From positions 1 through 35,063 of the forward strand of contig NZ_JALEIL010000087.1 of the NCBI RefSeq assembly GCF_022770135.1: DNA of 35,063 nt, read 5' to 3'. The notes under the pieces are model-generated. The model saw nothing but the letters and a program-made list of their open reading frames with translations, was not told the origin of the DNA and searched no databases. Source of the DNA: Anaerococcus sp. (GTDB taxonomy: Bacteria > Bacillota > Clostridia > Tissierellales > Peptoniphilaceae). The position numbers and the translations under genes were made by a program. Below are positions 1 to 8,087 of the stretch, in pieces (the first letter of the stretch is position 1; the number at the start of each line of letters is the position of its first letter).

Positions 1-1919
1 GATACTTGGGTTAATAATTGAAATGTAGTTTCATTTGCCTTGAAGTCACCCACATTTAGACTTAAATCAGCCGATATTATCCCAACTAAGGAGACATTCT
101 TAAAGTCTAAACCTTTAGCAATCATTTGCGTTCCCAAGAGAATATCGATTTTGTTATTCTTCATATCCCTATACATCGTTTCATATAAATTTTTGTTGGT
201 AGCTGTCATTGAATCCATTCTTAAAATATTAGCATCCGGAAAGAAATGTCTTACTTCTTCTTCTAATTTTTCTGTTCCTGCACCAAATTCTTTAATTTTT
301 TTTGAATGGCATACTGGACATATTCTAACCTGATTTTTAGTTCTACCACAATAATGACATACGAGCTTATCTACATTTTTATGATAGGTCATGGCCACGT
401 CACAGGCTTCACATTTTATAACATGACCACAAGATCTGCAAAAAGTGAAGGAATCATGCCCAACCTTATTAAGAAATAATATTGTTTGCTCAGAATTTTT
501 AAGGTTATTTTCTATTTCTCTATATAATTTCTTAGAAATCATGGAGAAATTAGATTCTTTGAGTTCCTCTCTCATGTCGACAATGTCAATACTAGGCATA
601 TTGTTATTTACTCTATTATTAAGCTTTATTAACTCAAAATCACCTTCTTCGACCCTAGCCATACTTCTTATTGAAGGAGTCGCTGTTGCAAGTATTAGAT
701 TGCAGGAGTGGGCTTTTGCTCTTTCTATAGCTATTTCATCTGTATGATACTTAGGATCTTGAGATGAAATATATGATTGATCGTGCTCTTCATCAATGAT
801 AATTATGCCAAGATTTCTAAAAGGAGCAAATATAGCAGATCGTGCTCCGATTACAATTTTAACTTCTCCATTATTTATCATTCTCCATTGATTGAAACGT
901 TCTTTAGGCGTGAGTCTAGAATGCATAATTGCTATTTTTTCATTAAATCTTCCCTTAAATCTTTCAATTGTTTGAGGAGTAAGAGAGATTTCTGGTACTA
1001 GAATAATCGCCTCTTTTCCCTCACTTATTACCTTTTCAACCATTTGTAGGAAAATTTCTGTCTTGCCGCTACCAGTAACTCCATACAAAAGGAAGTGTCC
1101 TTTTCTATCATTATTTATAATATCATAAGCTTTTTGTTGCTCATTATTTAAGGTAAACTTATTATATTTGCTATATAAATCGCTAATTTCTTTTTCTTTT
1201 TCCTTTTTAGTTATAGAAATTATATTTTTACTAATGAGAGTATTTAGACTAGATTTACCCGCTTTTGTATGGGCAAGTAACTCTTTAACTTCTGTTATGC
1301 CATTTTCTTTAAGATAGTTAACAATTTCAATTTGTTTATACGCTCTTGAATTTATTTTTTCTTCATTCATTTTAGTTAAATCTGCGTACTCATCATAGCT
1401 TATTTTTTGACTAGATTTAACATCAAAAGTTTCTTTTACTATTTTTTCTTGTAAATAATAATCAAGTTTTTCTTTGTAGTCTGAAAATTTTCTCGCAAGA
1501 TCTTTAATTTCTCTTTTTTCTTCCAGGTAATCAAGAAAATCATTTGATAGCTCACTAGCATTCTGATAGTAAACATGAATATCCTTGATTTTAGTTGGAG
1601 GCATAACTTGCTTAAGAGCTGCTTGTATAGAAGAGCTATATCTTTTAGACATAAAAAAAGCTAAATCCATAAGTTCATTTGAAATTAGCTTTCTATCATC
1701 GATAAGGTCTATAATTTCTTTAATTTTAAAGTCTATATCTGAATCTAAATTGTCTACTAACTCATAGATGAAAGCCACATAAGTTTTGTTTCCCCCACCA
1801 AAAGGAACAAGGACCCTCCTAGCTATGGATATATCATCAACTAGTCTATCAGGAACTTTATAAGTAAAACTTCTATCTAAAAATCTACTATTAGTGTCTA
1901 AAATAACTTTTGCGAACAA
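1..1919 (-). CDS. priA: Primosomal protein N' (PriA helicase), C-terminus truncated by window edge
   Basis: My reverse-strand reading is open from a TTG at 1919 (SD AAGGTGAT just upstream) to the window edge. It contains LLYGVTGSGKTEIF (Walker A), IIIDEEHD (Walker B) and the paired zinc motif CRSCGHVIKCEACDVAMTYHKNVDKLVCHYCGRTKNQVRICPVC. It is missing from the ORF track because it runs off the window. Confidence 0.95.
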   Translation of the reverse strand, partial: MFAKVILDTNSRFLDRSFTYKVPDRLVDDISIARRVLVPFGGGNKTYVAFIYELVDNLDSDIDFKIKEIIDLIDDRKLISNELMDLAFFMSKRYSSSIQAALKQVMPPTKIKDIHVYYQNASELSNDFLDYLEEKREIKDLARKFSDYKEKLDYYLQEKIVKETFDVKSSQKISYDEYADLTKMNEEKINSRAYKQIEIVNYLKENGITEVKELLAHTKAGKSSLNTLISKNIISITKKEKEKEISDLYSKYNKFTLNNEQQKAYDIINNDRKGHFLLYGVTGSGKTEIFLQMVEKVISEGKEAIILVPEISLTPQTIERFKGRFNEKIAIMHSRLTPKERFNQWRMINNGEVKIVIGARSAIFAPFRNLGIIIIDEEHDQSYISSQDPKYHTDEIAIERAKAHSCNLILATATPSIRSMARVEEGDFELIKLNNRVNNNMPSIDIVDMREELKESNFSMISKKLYREIENNLKNSEQTILFLNKVGHDSFTFCRSCGHVIKCEACDVAMTYHKNVDKLVCHYCGRTKNQVRICPVCHSKKIKEFGAGTEKLEEEVRHFFPDANILRMDSMTATNKNLYETMYRDMKNNKIDILLGTQMIAKGLDFKNVSLVGIISADLSLNVGDFKANETTFQLLTQV

Positions 1920-1923
1920 AATA

Positions 1924-3096
1924 TCACCTTAATAAATCAAGTATCTTATTTGCAAGTTCATCCTTAGGCATAATTCCTAATTCTTCAATATTATCTTTAC
2001 ATATGATACTTGCAATATTAGTATCTACATTAAAGCCTGCTCCCCATTTAGTAAGGTCATTGGCAATAATATAATCGAGATTTTTCCTTTTTAACTTAGC
2101 TTTAGCATTTTCAATTAAGTCATCAGTTTCGGCAGCAAAACCAATTATTTTTTGTTTATTTTTCTTGCTTGCAAAATACTTAACTATATCAGGATTTTCA
2201 ATAAGATCTAGTTCTAAATTATTTCCTGTTTTCTTAAGTTTTCTATCGCTTGGGTTCTCAACCCTATAATCAACTGGAGCAGCTGACATAATCAATGCAT
2301 CGGATGAATCAAAATATCTATCAATTGTATTTTTCATTTCTTCATTTGTCTTGACTTCTATCCTTGTGATTCCTTCGATTTCAAATGGTTTTACTGGACC
2401 AGATACTAATATTACCTCTGCACCTCTTTTTCTTGCTTCATTGGCAATATTATAACCCATCTTACCACTAGATTTATTCGTTATGTATCTAACGTAGTCA
2501 ATCGGTTCAACAGTAGGACCAGCAGAAATTATAATTTTTTTTCCTTTTAGGTCTTTTTCGGTAAAATAATCTTCTAAAAATTCTACTATCTTACTTGGCT
2601 CTTCGAGTCTCCCATCTCCAACTGTATTACATGCAAGAATTCCTGCTTCAGGTCTAATAATTTGTACTCCATAGCTTATTAAGGTGTCAATGTTTTTAAC
2701 TGTAGCTTTATTCTTTAGCATATTAGTGTTCATAGAAGGAGCTATAATTACATCCTTATCACAAGCAAGATAAGAAGCTGTTAAGAAATTATCTGCTATT
2801 CCACTAGCCATCTTAGCAATTGTATTAGCACTTGCTGGTGCAATGAGAAAAACATCTGCCCACTTAGGTAGGTCTATATGATGAACTGATTCATGACTTC
2901 CTTCGAACAAATCTGAATAAACTTTACATCTGCCCATAGTCTCGAAACTAAGCGGGCTTACAAATTTACTTGCAGATTCAGTCATTATAATTTTTAGATT
3001 AGCATTTTTCTTCTTTAGTCTGGAGCAAAGGTCTAATACCTTATATGCTGCAATACCCCCACTTACTCCCAGAAGAATATTTTTGCCTTCTAGCAT
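1924..3096 (-). CDS. coaBC: Bifunctional phosphopantothenoylcysteine decarboxylase / phosphopantothenate-cysteine ligase
   Basis: N-terminal flavoprotein motif LLGVSGGIAAYK, PSMNTNML, and C-terminal ISAGPTVEPIDYVRYITNKSSGKMG. Confidence 0.96.
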   Translation of the reverse strand: MLEGKNILLGVSGGIAAYKVLDLCSRLKKKNANLKIIMTESASKFVSPLSFETMGRCKVYSDLFEGSHESVHHIDLPKWADVFLIAPASANTIAKMASGIADNFLTASYLACDKDVIIAPSMNTNMLKNKATVKNIDTLISYGVQIIRPEAGILACNTVGDGRLEEPSKIVEFLEDYFTEKDLKGKKIIISAGPTVEPIDYVRYITNKSSGKMGYNIANEARKRGAEVILVSGPVKPFEIEGITRIEVKTNEEMKNTIDRYFDSSDALIMSAAPVDYRVENPSDRKLKKTGNNLELDLIENPDIVKYFASKKNKQKIIGFAAETDDLIENAKAKLKRKNLDYIIANDLTKWGAGFNVDTNIASIICKDNIEELGIMPKDELANKILDLLR

Positions 3097-3284
3097 TTCT
3101 TGCTAACTTTCCCTTCTATAACTTCATTTAATGCTTGAGTTACTGGCTTAGCCTCTACTTTTTCTGTCAAAGGAGCCGAACCATTAACAATCCTTCTTGC
3201 TCTTTTGGCACACATCATGCAAATTTCATATCTGCTTGGACTAATTTCGCTTAATTTTTTAAATGATGGATTATTCATTATCAT
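3090..3284 (-). CDS. rpoZ: DNA-directed RNA polymerase omega subunit
   Basis: Short protein with SRYEICMMCAKRARRI and KPVTQALNEVIEGKV, between gmk and coaBC as is usual in Firmicutes. Confidence 0.92.
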   Translation of the reverse strand: MIMNNPSFKKLSEISPSRYEICMMCAKRARRIVNGSAPLTEKVEAKPVTQALNEVIEGKVSKKC

Positions 3285-3879
3285 TCTCCTTAAAATCTAA
3301 ATTTTCTTCCCTAAAAACCTTGTGCTTCTCTGCGTTTATAATTTCATTAACAGATGTAATAGCAGTATTTAAATGATCGTTAACTACCAAATAATCATAG
3401 TCTTTGATATACTCGAGCTCTTTTCTGGCATTATGCATCCTAATTTTAATATCTTCATCAGTTTCTGTACCTCTACCAACAATCCTGTTTTTAAGTTCGG
3501 TAAGTGATGGTGGTGCCAAAAAAATAAAGACCCCATTATCAGTATTTTTCTTGATATTTATAGCGCCCTGTACATCTATTTCCAATATTACAATTTTCCC
3601 TTCATTGATTTTATTCTCAACAAAATCTTTGGGAGTTCCGTAGTAGTTATTATGAACGTGAGCATATTCAAGGAATTTATCTTCTTCTATCATTTTCTCA
3701 AATTCTTCATGGCTTATGTAAAAATAACTTACTCCCTCTATTTCCCCATCTCTTTTCTTCCTAGTAGTGGCAGATACAGAATATACTAAGTTAGTTTGTG
3801 TATTCATAAGATCGTGTAAAACAGTACCTTTTCCAACTCCTGATGGACCAGATATTACTAATAAAAATCCCTTTTTCAT
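3271..3879 (-). CDS. gmk: Guanylate kinase
   Basis: GPSGVGKGTV P-loop; SATTRKKRDGEIEGVSYFYIS; ILEIDVQGA. Confidence 0.97.
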   Translation of the reverse strand: MKKGFLLVISGPSGVGKGTVLHDLMNTQTNLVYSVSATTRKKRDGEIEGVSYFYISHEEFEKMIEEDKFLEYAHVHNNYYGTPKDFVENKINEGKIVILEIDVQGAINIKKNTDNGVFIFLAPPSLTELKNRIVGRGTETDEDIKIRMHNARKELEYIKDYDYLVVNDHLNTAITSVNEIINAEKHKVFREENLDFKENDNE

Positions 3880-3899
3880 TTTGCCCCCTTATTATAGTT

Positions 3900-3928
3900 A
3901 TTCTACTTTTAGCCTCAGCTTACTTCAA
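3900..3928 (-). promoter_or_regulatory. Candidate promoter for gmk-rpoZ-coaBC-priA
   Basis: Minus strand: TTGAAG (-35, 3928-3923), 17-nt spacer, TAGAAT (-10, 3905-3900), upstream of the gmk start at 3879. Confidence 0.5.
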
Positions 3929-3945
3929 GTATACAAAAATAATTG

Positions 3946-3951
3946 TATAAT
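3946..3951 (+). promoter_or_regulatory. Candidate -10 element of rqcH promoter
   Basis: TATAAT at 3946-3951, upstream of AGGAGGTGATTAAATG. The -35 is weak (CTTCAA, 17-nt spacing). Confidence 0.5.
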
Positions 3952-3968
3952 GCTTAGGAGGTGATTAA

Positions 3969-5717
3969 ATGAGCTATGATGGAATAGTTACACGTAAAAT
4001 AGTTAATGAGCTTAGAGAAAAATTATTAGGAGGGAAGATTCAAAAAGTTACTCAACCTTCTAAAAATGATATTGTATTTAATGTTTATTCCATGGGTAAA
4101 AACTACAAATTATTACTTAGTGCGAATAATAATGAAGCAAGAATAAATTTAACAAATAAAAAATATGAAAACCCTGATGTACCTCCTAACTTTTGTATGG
4201 TACTAAGAAAGCACATAAATCAAGGAAAAATTATCGATATAAGTCAGAGAGGTCTCGATAGGGTTGTGATTTTTTCAATTTCCTCCATAGATGAAATGGG
4301 CTTTGATACATCTAAAAAACTTATTGTTGAGATAATGGGAAAATACTCAAATATTATACTAGTGAACGACGATTACAGGATAATCGATGCTATTAAAAGA
4401 GTAAATAGCCAAATGTCATCAGTTAGAGAGATATTCCCATCCCTTCAATATGAATTTATAGACGATGATAAGGAAGATATAACTAAGGATGATTTTAAGC
4501 TAGATATAAAAACTTTAGATCAAAAACTTGCAGATAATCAAGTTCCTTATAAAATCTTCCATCAAAATTATACAGGCTTTTCCCCTGCTGTAGGTAAAGA
4601 ATTGGTTTTCAGGGCTGGTATAGACGATAGAATTAACTGGGGACTTGTAAGTGAAGATGAGAAAAGAAAATTAGATAAACTTCTACAAGAATTAGCTGAA
4701 GATATAAGAAATAACAAGCTTTCTAGTTTTGTATATAAGGATAAATATAAAATCAAGGACTTTCATTGTTTAGAACTAACACATCTATCATATAAAAGAG
4801 ATTTGATGAATACAATGAGTGATGCTATAGATAAATTCTTTAATACTAACAAAACACACGATAGATTGAATCAGAAAAAATCTGATTTAAATAAAAAGCT
4901 AAATTCAAGTATCAAAACAGTTGACAAAAAAATAAAAATTTTAATGTCAAATTTAGAAAATAAAGATTCAATAGATAAGTTCAAAAAAAGAGGAGATCTC
5001 TTAGCTGCTAATGTCTACAAGATTAATAAAGGAGACAAGGAGGTTAAGGTTTTAGATTATTATAATAATAACGAAGAGTCTATAATAAGTATTGATCCAC
5101 TAAAGACTCCTTGGGAAAATGTCGAGGCAACTTACACAAGATCAAAAAAACTTAAAGCTTCTTATGATTATGCCAAAAAGGACCTACCAAAACAAAAAGA
5201 ACTGTTAGCCTATCTAGAACAAACTAAAGACTTTATTAACAGGTCAACTAGTATTGAAGATTTAGCAGATATTAGAGAAGAACTAGTGGAAATGAAGATT
5301 ATTAAGAAAAAAGCTAAGAATAAAAAGAAATCTTCCAAGAAATCAAAACCATATCACTATGTTACTAAAAACTCAAGCGATATATATGTAGGTAAAAATA
5401 GTAAGCAAAATGATTATATTACTCTAAAGCTTGCCAACAAGGATGATTTATGGTTTCACATTAAGGACCTTCCAGGAAGCCATGTTATATTAAGAAATGA
5501 CAATATAGATGAAGATGACATAAAGATAGCAGCCTATCTTGCCGCAATAAATTCGTCAGTTTCTAGAGGCAATAAAGTAGATATAGATTATACTCAAAAG
5601 AAGAATGTAAATAAAGCTAAGGGTGCAAAACCAGGAATGGTCTACTATACTGATTTCAATACAATTACAATTGATACAAGTATAGATTTAAAAGCTCATT
5701 ATAAAGAAGTTAAATAA
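3969..5717 (+). CDS. rqcH: NFACT-family ribosome quality control protein RqcH (Rqc2/fibronectin-binding homolog)
   Basis: N-terminal MSYDGIVTRKIVNELREKL, C-terminal NFACT-R motif DLWFHIKDLPGSHVIL. D97/R98 and E121-I122-M123 fall at the positions described for B. subtilis RqcH. Confidence 0.95.
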   Translation: MSYDGIVTRKIVNELREKLLGGKIQKVTQPSKNDIVFNVYSMGKNYKLLLSANNNEARINLTNKKYENPDVPPNFCMVLRKHINQGKIIDISQRGLDRVVIFSISSIDEMGFDTSKKLIVEIMGKYSNIILVNDDYRIIDAIKRVNSQMSSVREIFPSLQYEFIDDDKEDITKDDFKLDIKTLDQKLADNQVPYKIFHQNYTGFSPAVGKELVFRAGIDDRINWGLVSEDEKRKLDKLLQELAEDIRNNKLSSFVYKDKYKIKDFHCLELTHLSYKRDLMNTMSDAIDKFFNTNKTHDRLNQKKSDLNKKLNSSIKTVDKKIKILMSNLENKDSIDKFKKRGDLLAANVYKINKGDKEVKVLDYYNNNEESIISIDPLKTPWENVEATYTRSKKLKASYDYAKKDLPKQKELLAYLEQTKDFINRSTSIEDLADIREELVEMKIIKKKAKNKKKSSKKSKPYHYVTKNSSDIYVGKNSKQNDYITLKLANKDDLWFHIKDLPGSHVILRNDNIDEDDIKIAAYLAAINSSVSRGNKVDIDYTQKKNVNKAKGAKPGMVYYTDFNTITIDTSIDLKAHYKEVK

Positions 5718-5720
5718 GTA

Positions 5721-5755
5721 AAAACCGGTTCTTTATTTCAAGACCGGTTTTTGTT
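5721..5755. terminator. Bidirectional intrinsic terminator between convergent rqcH and hup
   Basis: AAAACCGGT...ACCGGTTTT, a 9-bp stem followed by a T-rich run, located between the two convergent stop codons. Confidence 0.85.
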
Positions 5756-5761
5756 TCTTTA

Positions 5762-6040
5762 TTATTTATTAACTGCTTCTTTAAGTGTTTTACCAGCTTT
5801 AAATACTGGAGCTTTAGAAGCTGGGATTTGAATAACTTCTTCAGGTTTTCTTGGGTTTCTTCCTTCTCTAGCTTTTCTATCTCTTACTTCGAAAGTTCCA
5901 AAACCAACAAGTTGAACCTTATCACCTTCTACTAGTGACTCAGTTACTGTTTCAAGAAATGCATTTAATGCTTTTTCTGCTTCACTTTTTTTAAGACCAC
6001 TTTTTTCTGAAATATTAATTAATAATTCTGATTTATTCAT
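5762..6040 (-). CDS. hup: HU family DNA-binding protein
   Basis: MNKSELLINISEKSGLKKSEAEKALNAF...VGFGTFEVRDRKAREGRNPRKPEEVIQIPASKAPVFKAGKTLK. Confidence 0.97.
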   Translation of the reverse strand: MNKSELLINISEKSGLKKSEAEKALNAFLETVTESLVEGDKVQLVGFGTFEVRDRKAREGRNPRKPEEVIQIPASKAPVFKAGKTLKEAVNK

Positions 6041-6085
6041 ATTTCCTCCTATAAATCAATATAATTCTGTTTAACTCTAAGATAG

Positions 6086-6114
6086 ATTATACATAAGAAA
6101 TAAACTAATTTCAA
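6086..6114 (-). promoter_or_regulatory. Sigma-A type promoter for hup
   Basis: Minus strand: TTGAAA (6114-6109), 17-nt spacer, TATAAT (6091-6086), upstream of AGGAGG and ATG. Confidence 0.75.
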
Positions 6115-6121
6115 GCCTTTC

Positions 6122-7063
6122 CTACACAAAAACCTTAATCTTACTTTCTTTTATAAGCCTGTTGAGGTAGTCGTAATAGGAATTTTTTAAATAAATATCC
6201 TTTGCTTTGAGTAATAGCTCATTTTCATTTTCATTATATGAATTTATCATAAGTATACAATACTTTCCCTTATGCTCAAATATATTGCTTATCTTATCTT
6301 TTTCCTTAACCTTAGATTCTAATAGTAGTTGATCGTTTATATAAACGAAATCGGAATTTATAATTGAGTAGTTCCTTGCGGTTTTATTAAGGAATGATTT
6401 AAAACTTTTTGCATCTGTAATTTTATCTTTGATATCTTTAGCGACACTCTCATCATCGAATACCAGGACGTTATACTTGTATAGCCTATGAAGATTCTTA
6501 TCTTTGTTATAAAAATCAACTACATCTTTATCTTTAACCTTGTTCTTCTTAAGGTATAGATCGAAATGAGCCTTCCTTATAGAATCATTATATAAGATAT
6601 CATTAATAGAGTTTTCATTAAACCCTAAGGCGAGGATATTTGCCTCCAGTGAATCCTCACCATTTAGTTTGTCTGCAAGAATATTCTTTAAAATATTTGA
6701 TCCATTATCATCTAATTTAATATTGTTAGACTCTAAATCTTTTTTCATAACTTGATCTTTAATCATAGAGTCAACTAGTTCATCTCTTAGTATTTGATCA
6801 TTAGTCTTTCCGTTTTTGCTCTTATTTTCTAAGTAAGATTCACCGTAGACCTTGCTATAGTAGGCCTGATAAAATCTTAATTCTTTTGAATATAAATCAC
6901 TTGAAATGGCCTTTCCATCGACACTTGCTATGATGTTGCTAGTAGTTTTATCCTTACTATTACATGAAGTAAGTGTGACAAATAACAAAAACGCTGTTAT
7001 TAAAATCTTACTTGTTTTCGTCTTCAGATTCTTTGTTGTTTGCTTCATCTTTAGAATCTTCAA
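6122..7063 (-). CDS. Putative lipoprotein with SurA N-like chaperone fold and degenerate parvulin region
   Basis: Lipoprotein signal peptide (KILITAFLLFVTLTSC). 'IASVDGKAISSDLYSKELRFYQ' matches the SurA_N pattern. Adjacent paralog of the PrsA-like gene. Start is TTG at 7063 (SD AGAGG, 6-nt spacing) or ATG at 7048. Confidence 0.7.
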   Translation of the reverse strand: MKILKMKQTTKNLKTKTSKILITAFLLFVTLTSCNSKDKTTSNIIASVDGKAISSDLYSKELRFYQAYYSKVYGESYLENKSKNGKTNDQILRDELVDSMIKDQVMKKDLESNNIKLDDNGSNILKNILADKLNGEDSLEANILALGFNENSINDILYNDSIRKAHFDLYLKKNKVKDKDVVDFYNKDKNLHRLYKYNVLVFDDESVAKDIKDKITDAKSFKSFLNKTARNYSIINSDFVYINDQLLLESKVKEKDKISNIFEHKGKYCILMINSYNENENELLLKAKDIYLKNSYYDYLNRLIKESKIKVFV

Positions 7064-8087
7064 CTTTTTCCTCTTTATCAGTAGTATCTTCTTCTTTTTC
7101 AGCCTTTACTTCAGCTTCTGATTCTTTTGCATCATCCTTAGTCTCTGTTTCACTTGCGTTTTCAGTAACTACATTTGCATCATCATGTAATTTCTTAATG
7201 TAATCTGCATATTTTTGATCTTTGATTTTCTTAGTGATTTCTTCTTTAGAATCTTCGAAAGAATCTGTTATTTTATTCACTTTAATTATATGATATCCGA
7301 ATTGTGACTTAACTGGATCAGAAACTTCACCCTCTTTCATAGAGAAAGCTGCATCTTCAAATTCTTTAACCATTTGACCTTTGGAGAAGGCACCTACAGA
7401 TCCACCATTTTTAGCACTAGCGGTGTCAGTTGAGTATTCCTCTGCAAGCTTAGCAAAGTCTTCTCCATTATTGATTTTTTCTTTTATTTCTTTAGCAGTT
7501 TCTTCATCTTGAACTAAGATGTGAGATGCGTCAACCTTTACAAATTCATCCTTGTTATCTTCAAAGTATTTTTTTATTTCATCATCTGTAACTTCATTGT
7601 TAGTATCAAACCATTCTCTGTGTTTTTTATACATTAAGTCCTTTTTAAGTGTTTCTTTGAATTTATCAAGACTCATATTGTAATCATCTAGAGTTTTGTC
7701 GAATTGCTCTTGGCCACCAAAGTTTTGTACAGATTGCATCAAGGCATCGTCAACTTCTTTATCGTCGATTTTGATATCATTTTTCTTGATATCATTTGCA
7801 ATTAATTTATCTTGAACCATCATAGTTACGATAGAGTTTTTGAGTTGTTGTTGACTTGCGAGCATTGATGCATAGAAGCTTAGCTCGTCCTTATAATCGT
7901 CCTTACTAATCTTTTCTCCATCAACTATAGCGACAGTTTTATCATCAAGCTTTTCACTTTTTTTATCTTTTACTTCTTCTGTTTGTTCTGTCTTGTTATT
8001 AGCATCCTGACCTGCATCCTTATTTTGATTACATCCTACGAATAACATAGAAGCCATTAGCATCACTGGTATAATTTTATTTTTCAT
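7008..8087 (-). CDS. prsA: PrsA-like foldase lipoprotein (peptidylprolyl isomerase, parvulin type)
   Basis: Lipobox LFVGC; SurA_N 'VDGEKISKDDYKDELSFY'; parvulin domain VDASHILVQDEETAKEI...GGSVGAFSKGQMVKEFEDAAFSMKEGEVSDPVKSQFGYHIIKV; acidic low-complexity tail. Confidence 0.88.
   Translation of the reverse strand: MKNKIIPVMLMASMLFVGCNQNKDAGQDANNKTEQTEEVKDKKSEKLDDKTVAIVDGEKISKDDYKDELSFYASMLASQQQLKNSIVTMMVQDKLIANDIKKNDIKIDDKEVDDALMQSVQNFGGQEQFDKTLDDYNMSLDKFKETLKKDLMYKKHREWFDTNNEVTDDEIKKYFEDNKDEFVKVDASHILVQDEETAKEIKEKINNGEDFAKLAEEYSTDTASAKNGGSVGAFSKGQMVKEFEDAAFSMKEGEVSDPVKSQFGYHIIKVNKITDSFEDSKEEITKKIKDQKYADYIKKLHDDANVVTENASETETKDDAKESEAEVKAEKEEDTTDKEEKVEDSKDEANNKESEDENK

Noticed and set aside
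40-1767. Plus-strand ORFs 40..333, 445..747, 777..1001 and 1585..1767
   Set aside because: All lie antisense to the clear priA reading frame and have low-complexity S/L/I/F-rich translations; spurious.
3404-3964. Plus-strand ORFs 3404..3643 and 3767..3964
   Set aside because: Antisense to gmk with no recognisable domain; shadow ORFs.
4568-4756. Minus-strand ORF inside rqcH
   Set aside because: Antisense shadow of a well-supported CDS.
6906-7203. Plus-strand ORFs 6906..7121 and 7012..7203 (Ser-rich MFSSSDSLLFASSLESS...)
   Set aside because: The Ser-rich sequence is the antisense of the acidic E/D/K tail of the PrsA-like protein; low-complexity artefact.
7770-7800. Direct repeat TTGATATCATTT in the PrsA-like gene
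   Set aside because: Reflects a short NDIKKNDIK codon repetition inside a CDS; no evidence of a separate function.
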